This document shows, one piece after another, positions 7,545 through 15,900 of a DNA stretch of 34,141 nucleotides. The translations under genes were made by a program, and so were the position numbers. Source of the stretch: CAYVUV01 sp964455095 (GTDB lineage: Bacteria > Desulfobacterota > Binatia > HRBIN30 > CADEER01); assembly GCA_964455095.1 (NCBI GenBank), contig CAYVUV010000241.1:1-34141 (forward strand), given 5' to 3'. Numbering within the stretch: the stretch's first letter is position 1; each line of letters begins with the position of its first letter. The notes under the pieces are model-generated. The model was not told where the DNA came from. It saw only the letters and a list, made by a program, of their open reading frames with translations, and made no database searches.

Positions 7545-9263
7545 CTATTGAGCGGCGGCTCGTCCGGCATCGGCGGCGGCAGCAGCCGGCGCCTGCGCCC
7601 CGCGCAGCAGCAGCACCAGGGTATCGATCGCCGCCTTGGCGCTGCCCGGCGTGTCGCCGTCGTTGAGCCGGAAATCCACGCCGACCTGGGAACGGCTCCC
7701 GCGCGTGGCGAGAGTAAAGCGCACATCGACTTGCGCCTGGCCGGGTCCGCGCGCGGCGAGCTCACCCGCCATGTCGGTCGGCCAGCGCAGCGGTTCGAGG
7801 TGCCAGCCGGGGAGCGCAAAGCGGCTCTGCAGGCGGCCGGCGAGTGCGGCGACGCGCTGGCGCCCGCGCATCAACACCGATCCGCGCAAGGCGCGATCGA
7901 CGGCGTCCTCCGCCAGGGCGGGAGTTGCCGATGCATCGAGCCCGGCGGCCAGACATCCGCGCAGCCACTCGAGCAGGCCTGCTAGCGCCTCGAGCGGGAT
8001 GCCCATATCGGCCTCCGCATCGACATCGTATGCCGCGGTGGTCAGCACCGGGGCGCGTCCCTTTCCGGCCGGAACGAAGCGGAAGCGCATCGAGCCAGCC
8101 GCATGGCTCAGGACGATCTCGACCTGGCGGCGCCGATCCTCGGTGGACTCGTGCTGCAAACGCCACGCGGCGGGCAGCGCCGGCGCGGCGAGCGCGGCGC
8201 GCAACGGAGCGAGCAACGGCTCGACGAGGATGACGAAGTTCCGCCCCTCGGGATCCAGCGCGGCCAGGGCCTCGCGGCTGACGGGTTGAAACTCGTCGCC
8301 GCCGTGCAGCTCGAGGTAGCCGCGGAAGATGCCGGTGCAGCGCGAGCGGAAGACGCAGTCGGCGCATCCCGGCAGGTGGGTGCGCAGCGAGGCCTGCCAG
8401 TCGTACTTGTTCATCTCGTCCTCGAGGCCGGCGCCGTCCGAGGACTTGGTGACCGTTTCCTGCCCGCCGTGGTGAATGCGCGAGGCCCACTCCGGCAGGA
8501 TGCAATACGGCAGGTTGCCGACGTTCACGTCGAAATCAGGATTCCACCGATCGAAACCAGCCAGCATCTCCGCGTAGTACGGCGCCATGTCGGAGTAGCG
8601 CGGCATGATGTCTTGCAGGTAGGCTTCATCGCGCTCGCCGGTGCTTTCCGGCCGCACGATGTCGACGTGCAGCTGGCGAACGCCGTACTCCTTCAGCAGC
8701 TCGGGATAGTGCGGCAGCGAACGATAGCTGCGCGCGTTCACGCACATGTTGGTGGTCACCATCTGACCGCGGCGCTGCAACTCGCCGAGGCCGTGAACGA
8801 TGCGCTGGAACGACTGCGCGCGGCCGGTCACGGCGACATGCGCCTCTTCGGTGGCGCCCTGGATGGAGATGCGCCACTCGAAATTGCCCAGCGCGGTCAC
8901 CGAGTCGATGAACCCGGGATGCGGGAACATGACGCCGTTGGTAAAGATGACGATGTGTTGAAAGCCGAGCTCGACGGCTTTGGCGAGGGCGTCCAGAAAG
9001 CGCTTGTGCGTGGTCGGCTCGCCGCCCAGGAAGGTCAGATGCGTCGCTCCGGCAGCGCGGGCTTGTTCGAGCGCCTCGATGATCGGTTCGAGCGGAACCG
9101 GGCGCGCGATCTTCATCGCGGTCAGCTGACCGCTCGAACAGAACACGCAGCGGTTGTTACAAAGATGGCCGAGCTGAATCTCGAACCGGTGTCCGGAGCC
9201 GGAGGTCGTGACAGCCGTCGCCGCGCGCCGATCCTCGTCGCTGATATCGGAGTGGACGCCCAT
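7545..9263 (-). CDS. Radical SAM/SPASM-like protein with an extra C-terminal domain (572 aa)
   Basis: The triad is C35-x3-C39-x2-C42 (CNNRCVFC), GGEP is at 80-83, and the auxiliary motif is C300-x2-C303-x5-C309, then T-G-I-F-R-G-Y-x3-HGGDEFQPV. After about residue 335 there are some 235 residues outside the usual fold. They are rich in Ala, Leu and Arg, with beta-strand-like segments (R-F-R-F-V-P, D-V-R-F-T-L, G-V-D-F-R-L), and I recognise no family in them. The frame is open to 9374, but I prefer the ATG at 9263: the longer form would run past the divergent aldo/keto reductase start at 9373, and an extended -10 box lies just upstream of 9263. It is the first gene of the - strand radical-SAM run and is followed after 146 bp by the His-rich protein gene. 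Confidence 0.87.
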   Translation of the reverse strand: MGVHSDISDEDRRAATAVTTSGSGHRFEIQLGHLCNNRCVFCSSGQLTAMKIARPVPLEPIIEALEQARAAGATHLTFLGGEPTTHKRFLDALAKAVELGFQHIVIFTNGVMFPHPGFIDSVTALGNFEWRISIQGATEEAHVAVTGRAQSFQRIVHGLGELQRRGQMVTTNMCVNARSYRSLPHYPELLKEYGVRQLHVDIVRPESTGERDEAYLQDIMPRYSDMAPYYAEMLAGFDRWNPDFDVNVGNLPYCILPEWASRIHHGGQETVTKSSDGAGLEDEMNKYDWQASLRTHLPGCADCVFRSRCTGIFRGYLELHGGDEFQPVSREALAALDPEGRNFVILVEPLLAPLRAALAAPALPAAWRLQHESTEDRRRQVEIVLSHAAGSMRFRFVPAGKGRAPVLTTAAYDVDAEADMGIPLEALAGLLEWLRGCLAAGLDASATPALAEDAVDRALRGSVLMRGRQRVAALAGRLQSRFALPGWHLEPLRWPTDMAGELAARGPGQAQVDVRFTLATRGSRSQVGVDFRLNDGDTPGSAKAAIDTLVLLLRGAQAPAAAAADAGRAAAQ

Positions 9264-9293
9264 TCGCGCTCGGATCGTAGACCACGCTCGCGC

Positions 9294-9302
9294 AATATAG
9301 CA
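9294..9302 (-). promoter_or_regulatory. Candidate extended -10 promoter of the - strand radical-SAM operon
   Basis: Read on the - strand the bases are TGC-TATATT, an extended -10 element (TGn plus five of six TATAAT bases) in otherwise GC-rich DNA. It would start transcription about 24 bases before the ATG at 9263. No good -35 box lies 17 bases upstream (ACGGTG), which is tolerated in extended -10 promoters. It lies in the 109-bp gap to the divergent aldo/keto reductase gene. Confidence 0.4.
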
Positions 9303-9372
9303 AGAAGGATCGAGGCCACCGTGCCCGGCGCCTTGCTGCGAGCGGTGGTGAGGTGATAGCCGTCGCCCCGCC

Positions 9373-10326
9373 ATGTACCCGCGCGTCCGGCTGGGTCGCA
9401 GCCCCCTCGAGGTCGTCCCACTGGGCGTCGGCTGTTGGGCCTGGGGCGACCAGGAGTACTGGCGCTACGGCGTGGACCATGGCCCGCGCGACGTCGTCGC
9501 TGCCTTTGGTGCCTGTGTCGAGGCCGGGCTGGATCTGTTCGACACGGCGGAGGCGTACGGGTGGGGCAAGGGGGAACAGATCCTCGGCTCGCTGGCGCGC
9601 AAGAGCGGGCGCCCACTGGTCATTGCGACCAAGTACGCCCCGCTCGCTGGTCGCGGCGGGGCCGCGGCGGTCCGCAAAGGGTTGGCCGGGAGCCTGAGGC
9701 GGCTCGGCCTGCCGCGGATCGATTTGTATCAGCTGCACTGGGCCGACAGGGAGGAAGCGCCGATCGATGCCGTGATGGATATCCTCGCCGAGGCGGTTCA
9801 AGCGGGGCAGGTCCGCGCGGTGGGGGTCAGCAACTTCCGCGCTGGGGAGATGCGCGAGGCGCACGCGGCGCTGGCGCGGCACGGCGTGCCGCTGGCGGCG
9901 AACCAGGTGCGCTATTCGCTGCTGCACCGCGGGCCGGAGGTCGACGGGGTGCTCGACGCCTGCCGCGAGTTGGACATCGCCTTGCTCGCCTACAGCCCGC
10001 TCCAGCAGGGGTTGCTCACCGGCAAATACAGGCCTGGGACTCTACCGCCCGGATTGCGCGCGGAAGCCGAGTGGTTCTCGGCGAGCAATGTCGCCGCGGT
10101 CCAGCCCGTTATCGCAACGCTGCAAGCGATTGCCGGCGCTCACGGCGTCGAAGCGGCGGCGGTGGCCATCGCCTGGCTGCTCTCACAGCCGGGGGTCGTG
10201 CCGCTGGCCGGTGCAAAGACTGGAGAACAGGCCGCCCGCAATGCGGCCGCGCTCGACGTGACGCTGAGCGCGGAGGAGATCGAAGCACTCGATCGAGCGA
10301 CGGCCGCCTGGCGCGTGGCGCGCTGA
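9373..10326 (+). CDS. Aldo/keto reductase (317 aa)
   Basis: An NADPH-dependent carbonyl reductase of the (beta/alpha)8 aldo/keto reductase superfamily. The catalytic tetrad is visible: D57 and Y62 in F-D-T-A-E-A-Y-G, K87 in A-T-K-Y-A-P and H122 in Q-L-H-W. The S-N-F motif (V-G-V-S-N-F) and the late cofactor-binding stretch V-P-L-A-G-A-K-T follow in the usual order. The length is typical, there is no signal peptide, and the enzyme should be cytosolic. It diverges from the radical-SAM operon across 109 bp and is closed by a strong hairpin at 10340-10378. The substrate cannot be read from sequence. A role in finishing the product of the neighbouring radical-SAM enzymes is possible, but such reductases are common everywhere. 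Confidence 0.92.
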   Translation: MYPRVRLGRSPLEVVPLGVGCWAWGDQEYWRYGVDHGPRDVVAAFGACVEAGLDLFDTAEAYGWGKGEQILGSLARKSGRPLVIATKYAPLAGRGGAAAVRKGLAGSLRRLGLPRIDLYQLHWADREEAPIDAVMDILAEAVQAGQVRAVGVSNFRAGEMREAHAALARHGVPLAANQVRYSLLHRGPEVDGVLDACRELDIALLAYSPLQQGLLTGKYRPGTLPPGLRAEAEWFSASNVAAVQPVIATLQAIAGAHGVEAAAVAIAWLLSQPGVVPLAGAKTGEQAARNAAALDVTLSAEEIEALDRATAAWRVAR

Positions 10327-10339
10327 ACGGCTGCCGCTG

Positions 10340-10378
10340 CCCGTATCCCGCCCGCGACAAGTGCGGGCGGGATACGGG
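10340..10378. terminator. 16-bp perfect hairpin between convergent genes
   Basis: The left arm 10340-10355 (CCCGTATCCCGCCCGC) pairs perfectly with 10363-10378 around a 7-base loop (GACAAGT). It lies between the stop of the aldo/keto reductase (10326) and the opposite-strand stop at 10397, so it can serve both. No T-tract follows on either strand, so it is not a classic intrinsic terminator; a stem this stable could still stall polymerase or protect 3' ends. Confidence 0.65.
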
Positions 10379-10396
10379 GCTTGCGGGAATCGAGGG

Positions 10397-12502
10397 TTAC
10401 GGCGCCTTGCCGATGAAGCCGGCGTCGTCGTTGCGCTTGGTCTGACCCGTATTGAACTCCGCCTCCCAGCACATGCCGTCGCTGGCGTAGACCTGGGCCG
10501 TGACGGGCCACTGGAAGGGCAGCGTCGCCGTGTCGGGCATGGCATCGCCCTTGCCGACGACCTTCACCTTGGCATTGCCCAGGTTGCTGGCCTTCGTCTT
10601 GATCAGCTTGATGCCGCCCTGGAGCGCATTGCTGTCCTTGTACTTGTATCCCTTGGGGCTGCTGGGCGAGCCGCTCGTATCCCAGCCCGCTCCCGGGGCC
10701 ACTCCCAGGGCCAACTGCACCCCGAGGTTATCGTAGACACACAGCTCGTAGCGGGTGGTCTGCGTGGGATCACCCATGTCTTCCACCAGCGACGGTCCGC
10801 CCTTCCAGAGGAATGCGATACCGTCGCGCGAGTCGGTGGTCGAGTTCTTGTACTTGAACACCGCCTTGGTCGCCGGGGCACAGCTGTTCGACGGCGCCCC
10901 CGTGTACTCGCAGCCATCGATCGGGTCGCAGGAGTCTTGCGTGCAGACGTTGCCGTCGCTGCAGTTGAGATTCTGGACGAAGACACAGCTGCCGCTGCCG
11001 TTGCATTGATCGGTCGTACAGATGTTTGCGTCCACATTGCACGACGTCGTCGCCGCGACGAAGCCATTTGCCGGGCACGTGGCGCCGGCGTTTCCGGTGC
11101 ACTGCTCGGCGACGTCGCACACACCTGCTGCTGCGCGACACTGAGTGCCTCCAGGCGTTATGACATTGGCCGGACACGCTTGGCCCGGTACGGCCGTGCA
11201 GAACTCGCTCGGGTCGCAGCTGTCACCCGAGCCGGTCCGACAGACCGTGCTGGGATTGGCCACCACATCGGGCGGACAGGGCTGGCCGGGATTGCCGACA
11301 CACCGTTCATCCGGATCGCAGATGTCACCCGAACCGGTGCGGCAGACCACGTTCAACTTGCCCGGCGCATCGTCGAGCGGGCATGTCTCGCCGGCAACGC
11401 CCGTGCAGACCTCGTCCTCGTCACAGATGTCACCCGTCGTGCTGGCACGGCAGGTCATCCCCATATTCCCGGGCGCATCGTCCACCGGGCATCCCTGTCC
11501 AGGTGTCCCGGTACAGAGCTCGTTAGCGTCGCAAACGTCGCCCGAGCCCGGGCGGCAGACGACCGCGGTGTTGAGCGGCGCATCGTCGAACGGGCAGGCC
11601 GAGCTCAAACCCGTGCACGTTTCGCTGGCATCGCACGGCGCCCCCGCGCCGGGGCGACACACCTCGCCGTTGGGACGGTACGTACAGGTCGCGGTGCAGC
11701 AAGAGGTGGGGGAGCCGTTGGCGCCACCCAGGTCGCACTGCTCTGGACTGTCCTCGACCCCGTCGCCGCAGTCCGAGAAATAGAAGCCCAGATCGACCTT
11801 GCTGATCTCCCCGCCGCCGGGCAACGGCGTCTGCGTCGGGTCGTAGACGGTGGGGTTCGCGTAGCCAAAAGACGGAAAGATCGGGTCGTTGGCCTGCACG
11901 TCGACGCGCACCGAGAAACTGCTGCCGCTCGTGATCTGAAACAGCCGTTCGATGTCGCCGCGCGTGTTGTTCGCGGGGGTGCCCGAGGTGGCAGCCATCG
12001 ATGCCGAGCCCGAGATCAGCGTGAGGATCAGGCGGTTGTTCACGGCCTGCGTGCCGTTGATGGCGTCAGGGACGGTCGTGGTGCTCGAGTACGTGACCGA
12101 CGATCCGGTATTGGTCAAATAGCGGAACACGGCCGCGGACCCCGCGCCCGGCGCGCTGCCGGTCATGGTGTTTCCGGTCACGTTGGTGTCGTTCTTGACG
12201 CCGAAGTACACCTTCGTGTGGGCGCCGAGGTTGACCCCCGTACACGAAACCGTGGCCCCGCCGGTGTTGGTGGCAATGCCGCTGATGCTGCAACTACCGC
12301 CGCCCGGCAAGGAGTACACCGGCCCGCCGCTGATGGTGAGCGCAGAAACGCTGGAGGGAAGGCCTAGCAGCGCCAGTACTCCGACGGTTGCCACGCTCTT
12401 CATCACCCAACTTTGCCTGGCGCCGCGCATCGCGTGCGCTGCGACGCGCACCGCCATGGTGCCCGCGGCTGATTTTGAACTCGGTGGCCGTACTAACGCC
12501 AT
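10397..12502 (-). CDS. Secreted Cys-rich protein with six disintegrin-like repeats (701 aa)
   Basis: The ATG at 12502 is preceded by GGGGAGG with a 4-base spacer, so I keep this start, although the hydrophobic signal segment (K-S-V-A-T-V-G-V-L-A-L-L-G-L) begins only at residue 35. An ATG at 12403 would give a standard signal peptide. Domains in order: a Ser/Thr/Gly-rich beta region (about 55-240), one half DUF4215-like C-G-D-G-x3-S-P-E-Q-C-D segment, six Cys repeats (282-487) of the form C-R-x3-G-x2-C-D-x2-E-x-C-T-G-x4-C-P-x-D, more Cys motifs, and a C-terminal domain (about 540-701) with K-G-Y-K-Y-K-D and M-C-W-E-A-E-F. The repeat resembles the disintegrin loop of animal ADAM proteins, which may be convergence. 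The gene starts 43 bp after the Ser-His-Gly repeat gene and is probably co-transcribed with it. Confidence 0.85.
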   Translation of the reverse strand: MALVRPPSSKSAAGTMAVRVAAHAMRGARQSWVMKSVATVGVLALLGLPSSVSALTISGGPVYSLPGGGSCSISGIATNTGGATVSCTGVNLGAHTKVYFGVKNDTNVTGNTMTGSAPGAGSAAVFRYLTNTGSSVTYSSTTTVPDAINGTQAVNNRLILTLISGSASMAATSGTPANNTRGDIERLFQITSGSSFSVRVDVQANDPIFPSFGYANPTVYDPTQTPLPGGGEISKVDLGFYFSDCGDGVEDSPEQCDLGGANGSPTSCCTATCTYRPNGEVCRPGAGAPCDASETCTGLSSACPFDDAPLNTAVVCRPGSGDVCDANELCTGTPGQGCPVDDAPGNMGMTCRASTTGDICDEDEVCTGVAGETCPLDDAPGKLNVVCRTGSGDICDPDERCVGNPGQPCPPDVVANPSTVCRTGSGDSCDPSEFCTAVPGQACPANVITPGGTQCRAAAGVCDVAEQCTGNAGATCPANGFVAATTSCNVDANICTTDQCNGSGSCVFVQNLNCSDGNVCTQDSCDPIDGCEYTGAPSNSCAPATKAVFKYKNSTTDSRDGIAFLWKGGPSLVEDMGDPTQTTRYELCVYDNLGVQLALGVAPGAGWDTSGSPSSPKGYKYKDSNALQGGIKLIKTKASNLGNAKVKVVGKGDAMPDTATLPFQWPVTAQVYASDGMCWEAEFNTGQTKRNDDAGFIGKAP
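11042..11659 (-). repeat. Six tandem Cys-rich (disintegrin-like) coding repeats
   Basis: Within the 701-aa protein, six units of about 33-36 residues begin with C-R and contain C-D-x2-E-x-C and C-P. The third is one residue longer and the sixth shorter. The copies differ by many substitutions, so this is an old protein-level repeat, not a recent DNA duplication. Confidence 0.8.
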
Positions 12503-12545
12503 GATGCCTCCCCGTTAGCGCTCGGTGCGGTGTGCACCACAATTC

Positions 12546-12863
12546 TCACCATGAACCGTGGCTGCCGTGACTGCCGTGCGAGCCGTGGCTGCCGTGGCTG
12601 CCGTGACTGCCATGCGAGCCGTGGCTGCCATGCGAGCCATGGCTGCCGTGCGAGCCATGGCTGCCGTGCGAGCCGTGCGAGGCGTGCGACATATGCTGAG
12701 CCAACAGCATCTTCTCGCTGTTCGGCTCGGTGCGCAGGGCCTGCGCCGCCTCGGACGCGTCGAGCGCCGCGACCGGCTTGACCGCCTGGCGAGCCTCGTC
12801 CGGGCTCAAGAAATCAAGTGGCTTCTTCCGCAATGAGGGCAGCCCATTCTTCTTCTCGCTCAT
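12546..12863 (-). CDS. Ser-His-Gly repeat peptide, RiPP-precursor-like (105 aa)
   Basis: The ATG at 12863 has a strong ribosome site, GAAGGAG with a 5-base spacer. Residues 1-58 are a charged, helical, leader-like segment (starting M-S-E-K-K-N-G-L-P-S) with no signal peptide. Residues 59-61 are S-H-A, 62-103 are fourteen exact S-H-G units, and the chain ends S-W. A leader followed by a low-complexity repeat core is the layout of ribosomally made, post-translationally modified peptides. The established His-Xaa-Ser (HxsA) family, matured by paired radical-SAM enzymes, has very similar repeats. Six radical-SAM units lie 3.3-12 kb away, but none is adjacent and I cannot assign one as HxsB or HxsC. 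Alternatives are a metal (Ni, Zn, Cu) buffer or a structural peptide. The gene is probably in an operon with the Cys-rich secreted proteins on either side (gaps of 56 and 43 bp). Confidence 0.85.
   Translation of the reverse strand: MSEKKNGLPSLRKKPLDFLSPDEARQAVKPVAALDASEAAQALRTEPNSEKMLLAQHMSHASHGSHGSHGSHGSHGSHGSHGSHGSHGSHGSHGSHGSHGSHGSW
12555..12680 (-). repeat. Fourteen 9-bp units encoding Ser-His-Gly
   Basis: Every unit encodes S-H-G, but the Ser codon switches among TCG, AGC and AGT, and His uses CAC or CAT. TCN and AGY Ser codons cannot interconvert by one synonymous change. The amino-acid repeat has therefore been kept while the DNA diverged, or unequal exchange has shuffled a mixed set of units. 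Confidence 0.9.
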
Positions 12864-12919
12864 CGTTGCTCCTTCACCGTCGGCATGTGTTGATCAGAAT
12901 CGAATTCAAACCCATCGCA

Positions 12920-15900
12920 TCACGGAACCGGCGCCAGGTTTGCGTACAGACCCATGAATTGACCGGTGCGCGACACCTCGACGCCCTGCAGGCTCAGGCC
13001 GAAGAACTCGGGCAGCGGGAAGCCGGAGAGCGCGCCGGCCAGGGACGGAATCAGCGGCTGAATCACGCTCGGCAAGACCGTTTCCACCTGGGATGGGTTG
13101 GCACCCAGCGGGTTGCCGATGATGGCGACCGTCAGATCGCCCGGATCGGGCGTAGAGATCGTGATCGCCAAGCCCGAGCCATCCGGCAGGAAGGCCAGGT
13201 TCATCCCGAGACGCGCGTCGAGCGCTCCGCTGAGCCACACGGTTTCTGGACCTGGCTCCACCACGTCCAACGCAATGTGGGAGATCTTGAGCTCGGTCAG
13301 CTCGCCGTGTGGTCCGGCGTTCCCCGTCGTGATCGGCGCCAGGGTCGGCGCGATGTCGATACGCAGCGGCGTGTTCGGCGGCAGCTGGCCAAACTCGGGG
13401 ATCAAGGCCGAGAGCAGGGTCGAATTGATGGCCAGCGGCGGCACGGGGCCGGCGCCGTCGAGGTCGATGGTCGTGAGCGACGAGCGCATCAGCCCGCACT
13501 CGGTCTGGCCCTTCAGCAGCTGGTTGAACCCGGCGCTCGAAATGTTGATGCCGAGCCCGTACGGCACGTGTGCCACGGGGGTCGTTGCCCCAAAGACCGG
13601 GAACGCATCCGATTTCGAGTACGAGCGCGTGAAATCGGGCGCGCCCGGCGGCGGAATGCACTGACCGGGTCCACTCCCCACGCTGACGTAGAACCGTGAG
13701 TTCGAGCCCAGCGTGACGCCGGAGTTGTCCTCGGTCACCGCGAACAGCGGCGTTTCGAGCATCAGCCCCAGGCCGGCGCCGACCGGACCGGTGATCGAAA
13801 TCCCGCCGAGCACCGACTGGATCGCGGCGGCAATCGGACTGTCCTGCACCCCGGCGCCATCGGGATCGCTGAGAAATCCCTTGATGCCATTGACCGCCAG
13901 CGCCTCGACGTCCGGTAGCAGGGCCTGGATGATGTCGCCGATGATCGGCGCGTCGCAGAGACCCGAGGTAAAGGTCCGGTTGAAGCCGGCGAACGAGACG
14001 CCGATCGGGTTGGTGACCAGGTTGACGTCGACGCTCGAGAGGTCGGAGGGCAGCGGTTCGAGCGCGTAATTGCCCGTCAGATGCATCGCGTTCGCGGTCA
14101 ATCGGAGCCCGCAATTCGGCACCAACCCACTGCCCGCGATGTTGACGTCGAGGCGCAGGTTGAAGATGCCGATGTCGCCGTAGACCGAGTTGACCTGAGA
14201 ATCCATCAGCAGGTTGAGACTGCCGTACGACGGCGGCGGGTTCGCGATCGTCACCCGGGCGCTGCCCAGGCAACCGAGGAACGTATCGATGAAGCACGAA
14301 TCCGTGATGACCGTTCCGGCTGGGATGAGATCTCCGATGTTGAGCTGACCGGTGGCGAGGGTTGCCACCAGCGGTTCGATCGAATCAAGGCCGGTGTCGT
14401 TCAACCGCATGGCGACGCTTTGCGGCGAGAAATCGCCGTCGGCCACCGATTGGCCGGCGATCACCACGACCCGGTCGCGCACGTCGTCGCCGCTGGGCGT
14501 ATGCGTCACCGTCACGAGGATCGGATTGAAGACCTGCGCCTGACTCAGGGCGACCGTGTGCGAGAACGTGCGCAGTGTGGTGTTCACCGAGCTGGCGGGC
14601 ACGCCGTTGACCTTCACCGACACCTCGCCAGCCACCAACGTCGTGTAGTGGCCGGTGACCAGTATCGAGCTGGCGGTGGTGAAGATGCCGTGCGCCGGGG
14701 AATCGATGAACACGTCAAACTTCTGGCAGGAAAGGCCCGGCGTGGGGCAGAGCCATCCCGACTCGGTGCGGCAACTGGCGGTACAGCCATCGCCGTTGGT
14801 GGCATCGCCGTCGTCGCATTCCTCACCGCCGTCGAGCGTGCCGTTGCCGCAGGTGGGGAAACAGAGGCTCGGCTGGCCGGCACAGGCATATCCCGGCTCG
14901 GGTGTGCAGTTGCCCGCGCAACCGTCACCGTTGGTATTGTTGCCGTCGTCGCATTGCTCGAGCCCGTCCAGATTGCCGTCGCCACACTCGAAAATGCACA
15001 CGCTGGGCTGGCCCAGGCAGGCGAAGTTCGCTTCGCGCAAGCACAGGTTGCCCGAGCAGCCGTCGCCGCTCATCGTGTTGTGGTCGTCGCAGGTCTCGAA
15101 GCCGCGCAGAAAGCCATCGCCGCAGATCGCCGTGCAGGTGCTCGGCACTCCCGTGCACTGAAAGCCGGGCTCGACCTGACACGCAAACGTGCAGCCGTCG
15201 CCGCTCGTCGCGTCGCCGTCGTCGCAGGCCTCGGGACCGCGGATCAATCCGTCGCCACAGATTGGCGAACAGAGGCTGGGGGCGCCGGAGCATATCCAGC
15301 CCGGTTCGATCTTACATATCGCGCTGCACCCATCGCCGCCCGCGGCATCGCCGTCGTCGCAGGTTTCGCCACTCTGGAAGGTGCCGTTGCCGCACACGAA
15401 GGTGCAGACGCTGGGCTCCCCCGCACAGTTGTACCCGGGCTCCACCTGGCAGGTGCTCGAGCACCCGTCGCCATTGTCGGCGTCGTCGTCGTCGCAGGCT
15501 TCGCCCGCGTCGAGCGACCCATTGCCGCAGTTGGGCGTGCACACGCTCGGTTCGCCCGTGCACGTGTATCCGTTTTCGACTTCGCAGAGGTGGGTACACC
15601 CGTCGCCGTCGTCGGTGTCGTCGTCGTCGCAGGACTCGCCCGCTTCGAGAGTGCCGTTGCCGCAATTCAACGTGCAGACGCTCGGCTCACCGGTGCAGGT
15701 CCAGCCGCCTTCGACCGTACACTGATCCGAGCACCCGTCGTTGTTGGCCTGGTTGGAGTCGTCGCACGCTTCCTCGATCTGTAGATGCGAGTCACCGCAT
15801 TCGGCAACACAGCTGCCGTTGGTGTCGTTTCCGTCGTCGAACGCGTCGCAGTCACGCACCACGCCGCCGACGTCGTTGAGCAGTCGGCAGAGCTGGCAGG

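Noticed and set aside
10340..10378. Hairpin as part of an attachment site or transposon end
   Set aside because: It has no second copy in the window and no recombinase gene nearby; its place between convergent stops fits a terminator.
12555..12680. Regular short repeats that could suggest a CRISPR or simple satellite array
   Set aside because: Units are 9 bp without spacers and lie in frame within a gene with a strong ribosome site.
12546..12863. Calling the peptide HxsA and one radical-SAM protein HxsB or HxsC outright
   Set aside because: The repeat type is similar, but no HxsD-like gene or characteristic HxsB/HxsC gene pair could be recognised and the enzymes are not adjacent.
14081..15784. 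A 567-residue + strand frame opposite the DUF4215 region
   Set aside because: Its repeating A-V-x-V-V-A-G product mirrors the DUF4215 repeats on the other strand; it has no start signal or family.
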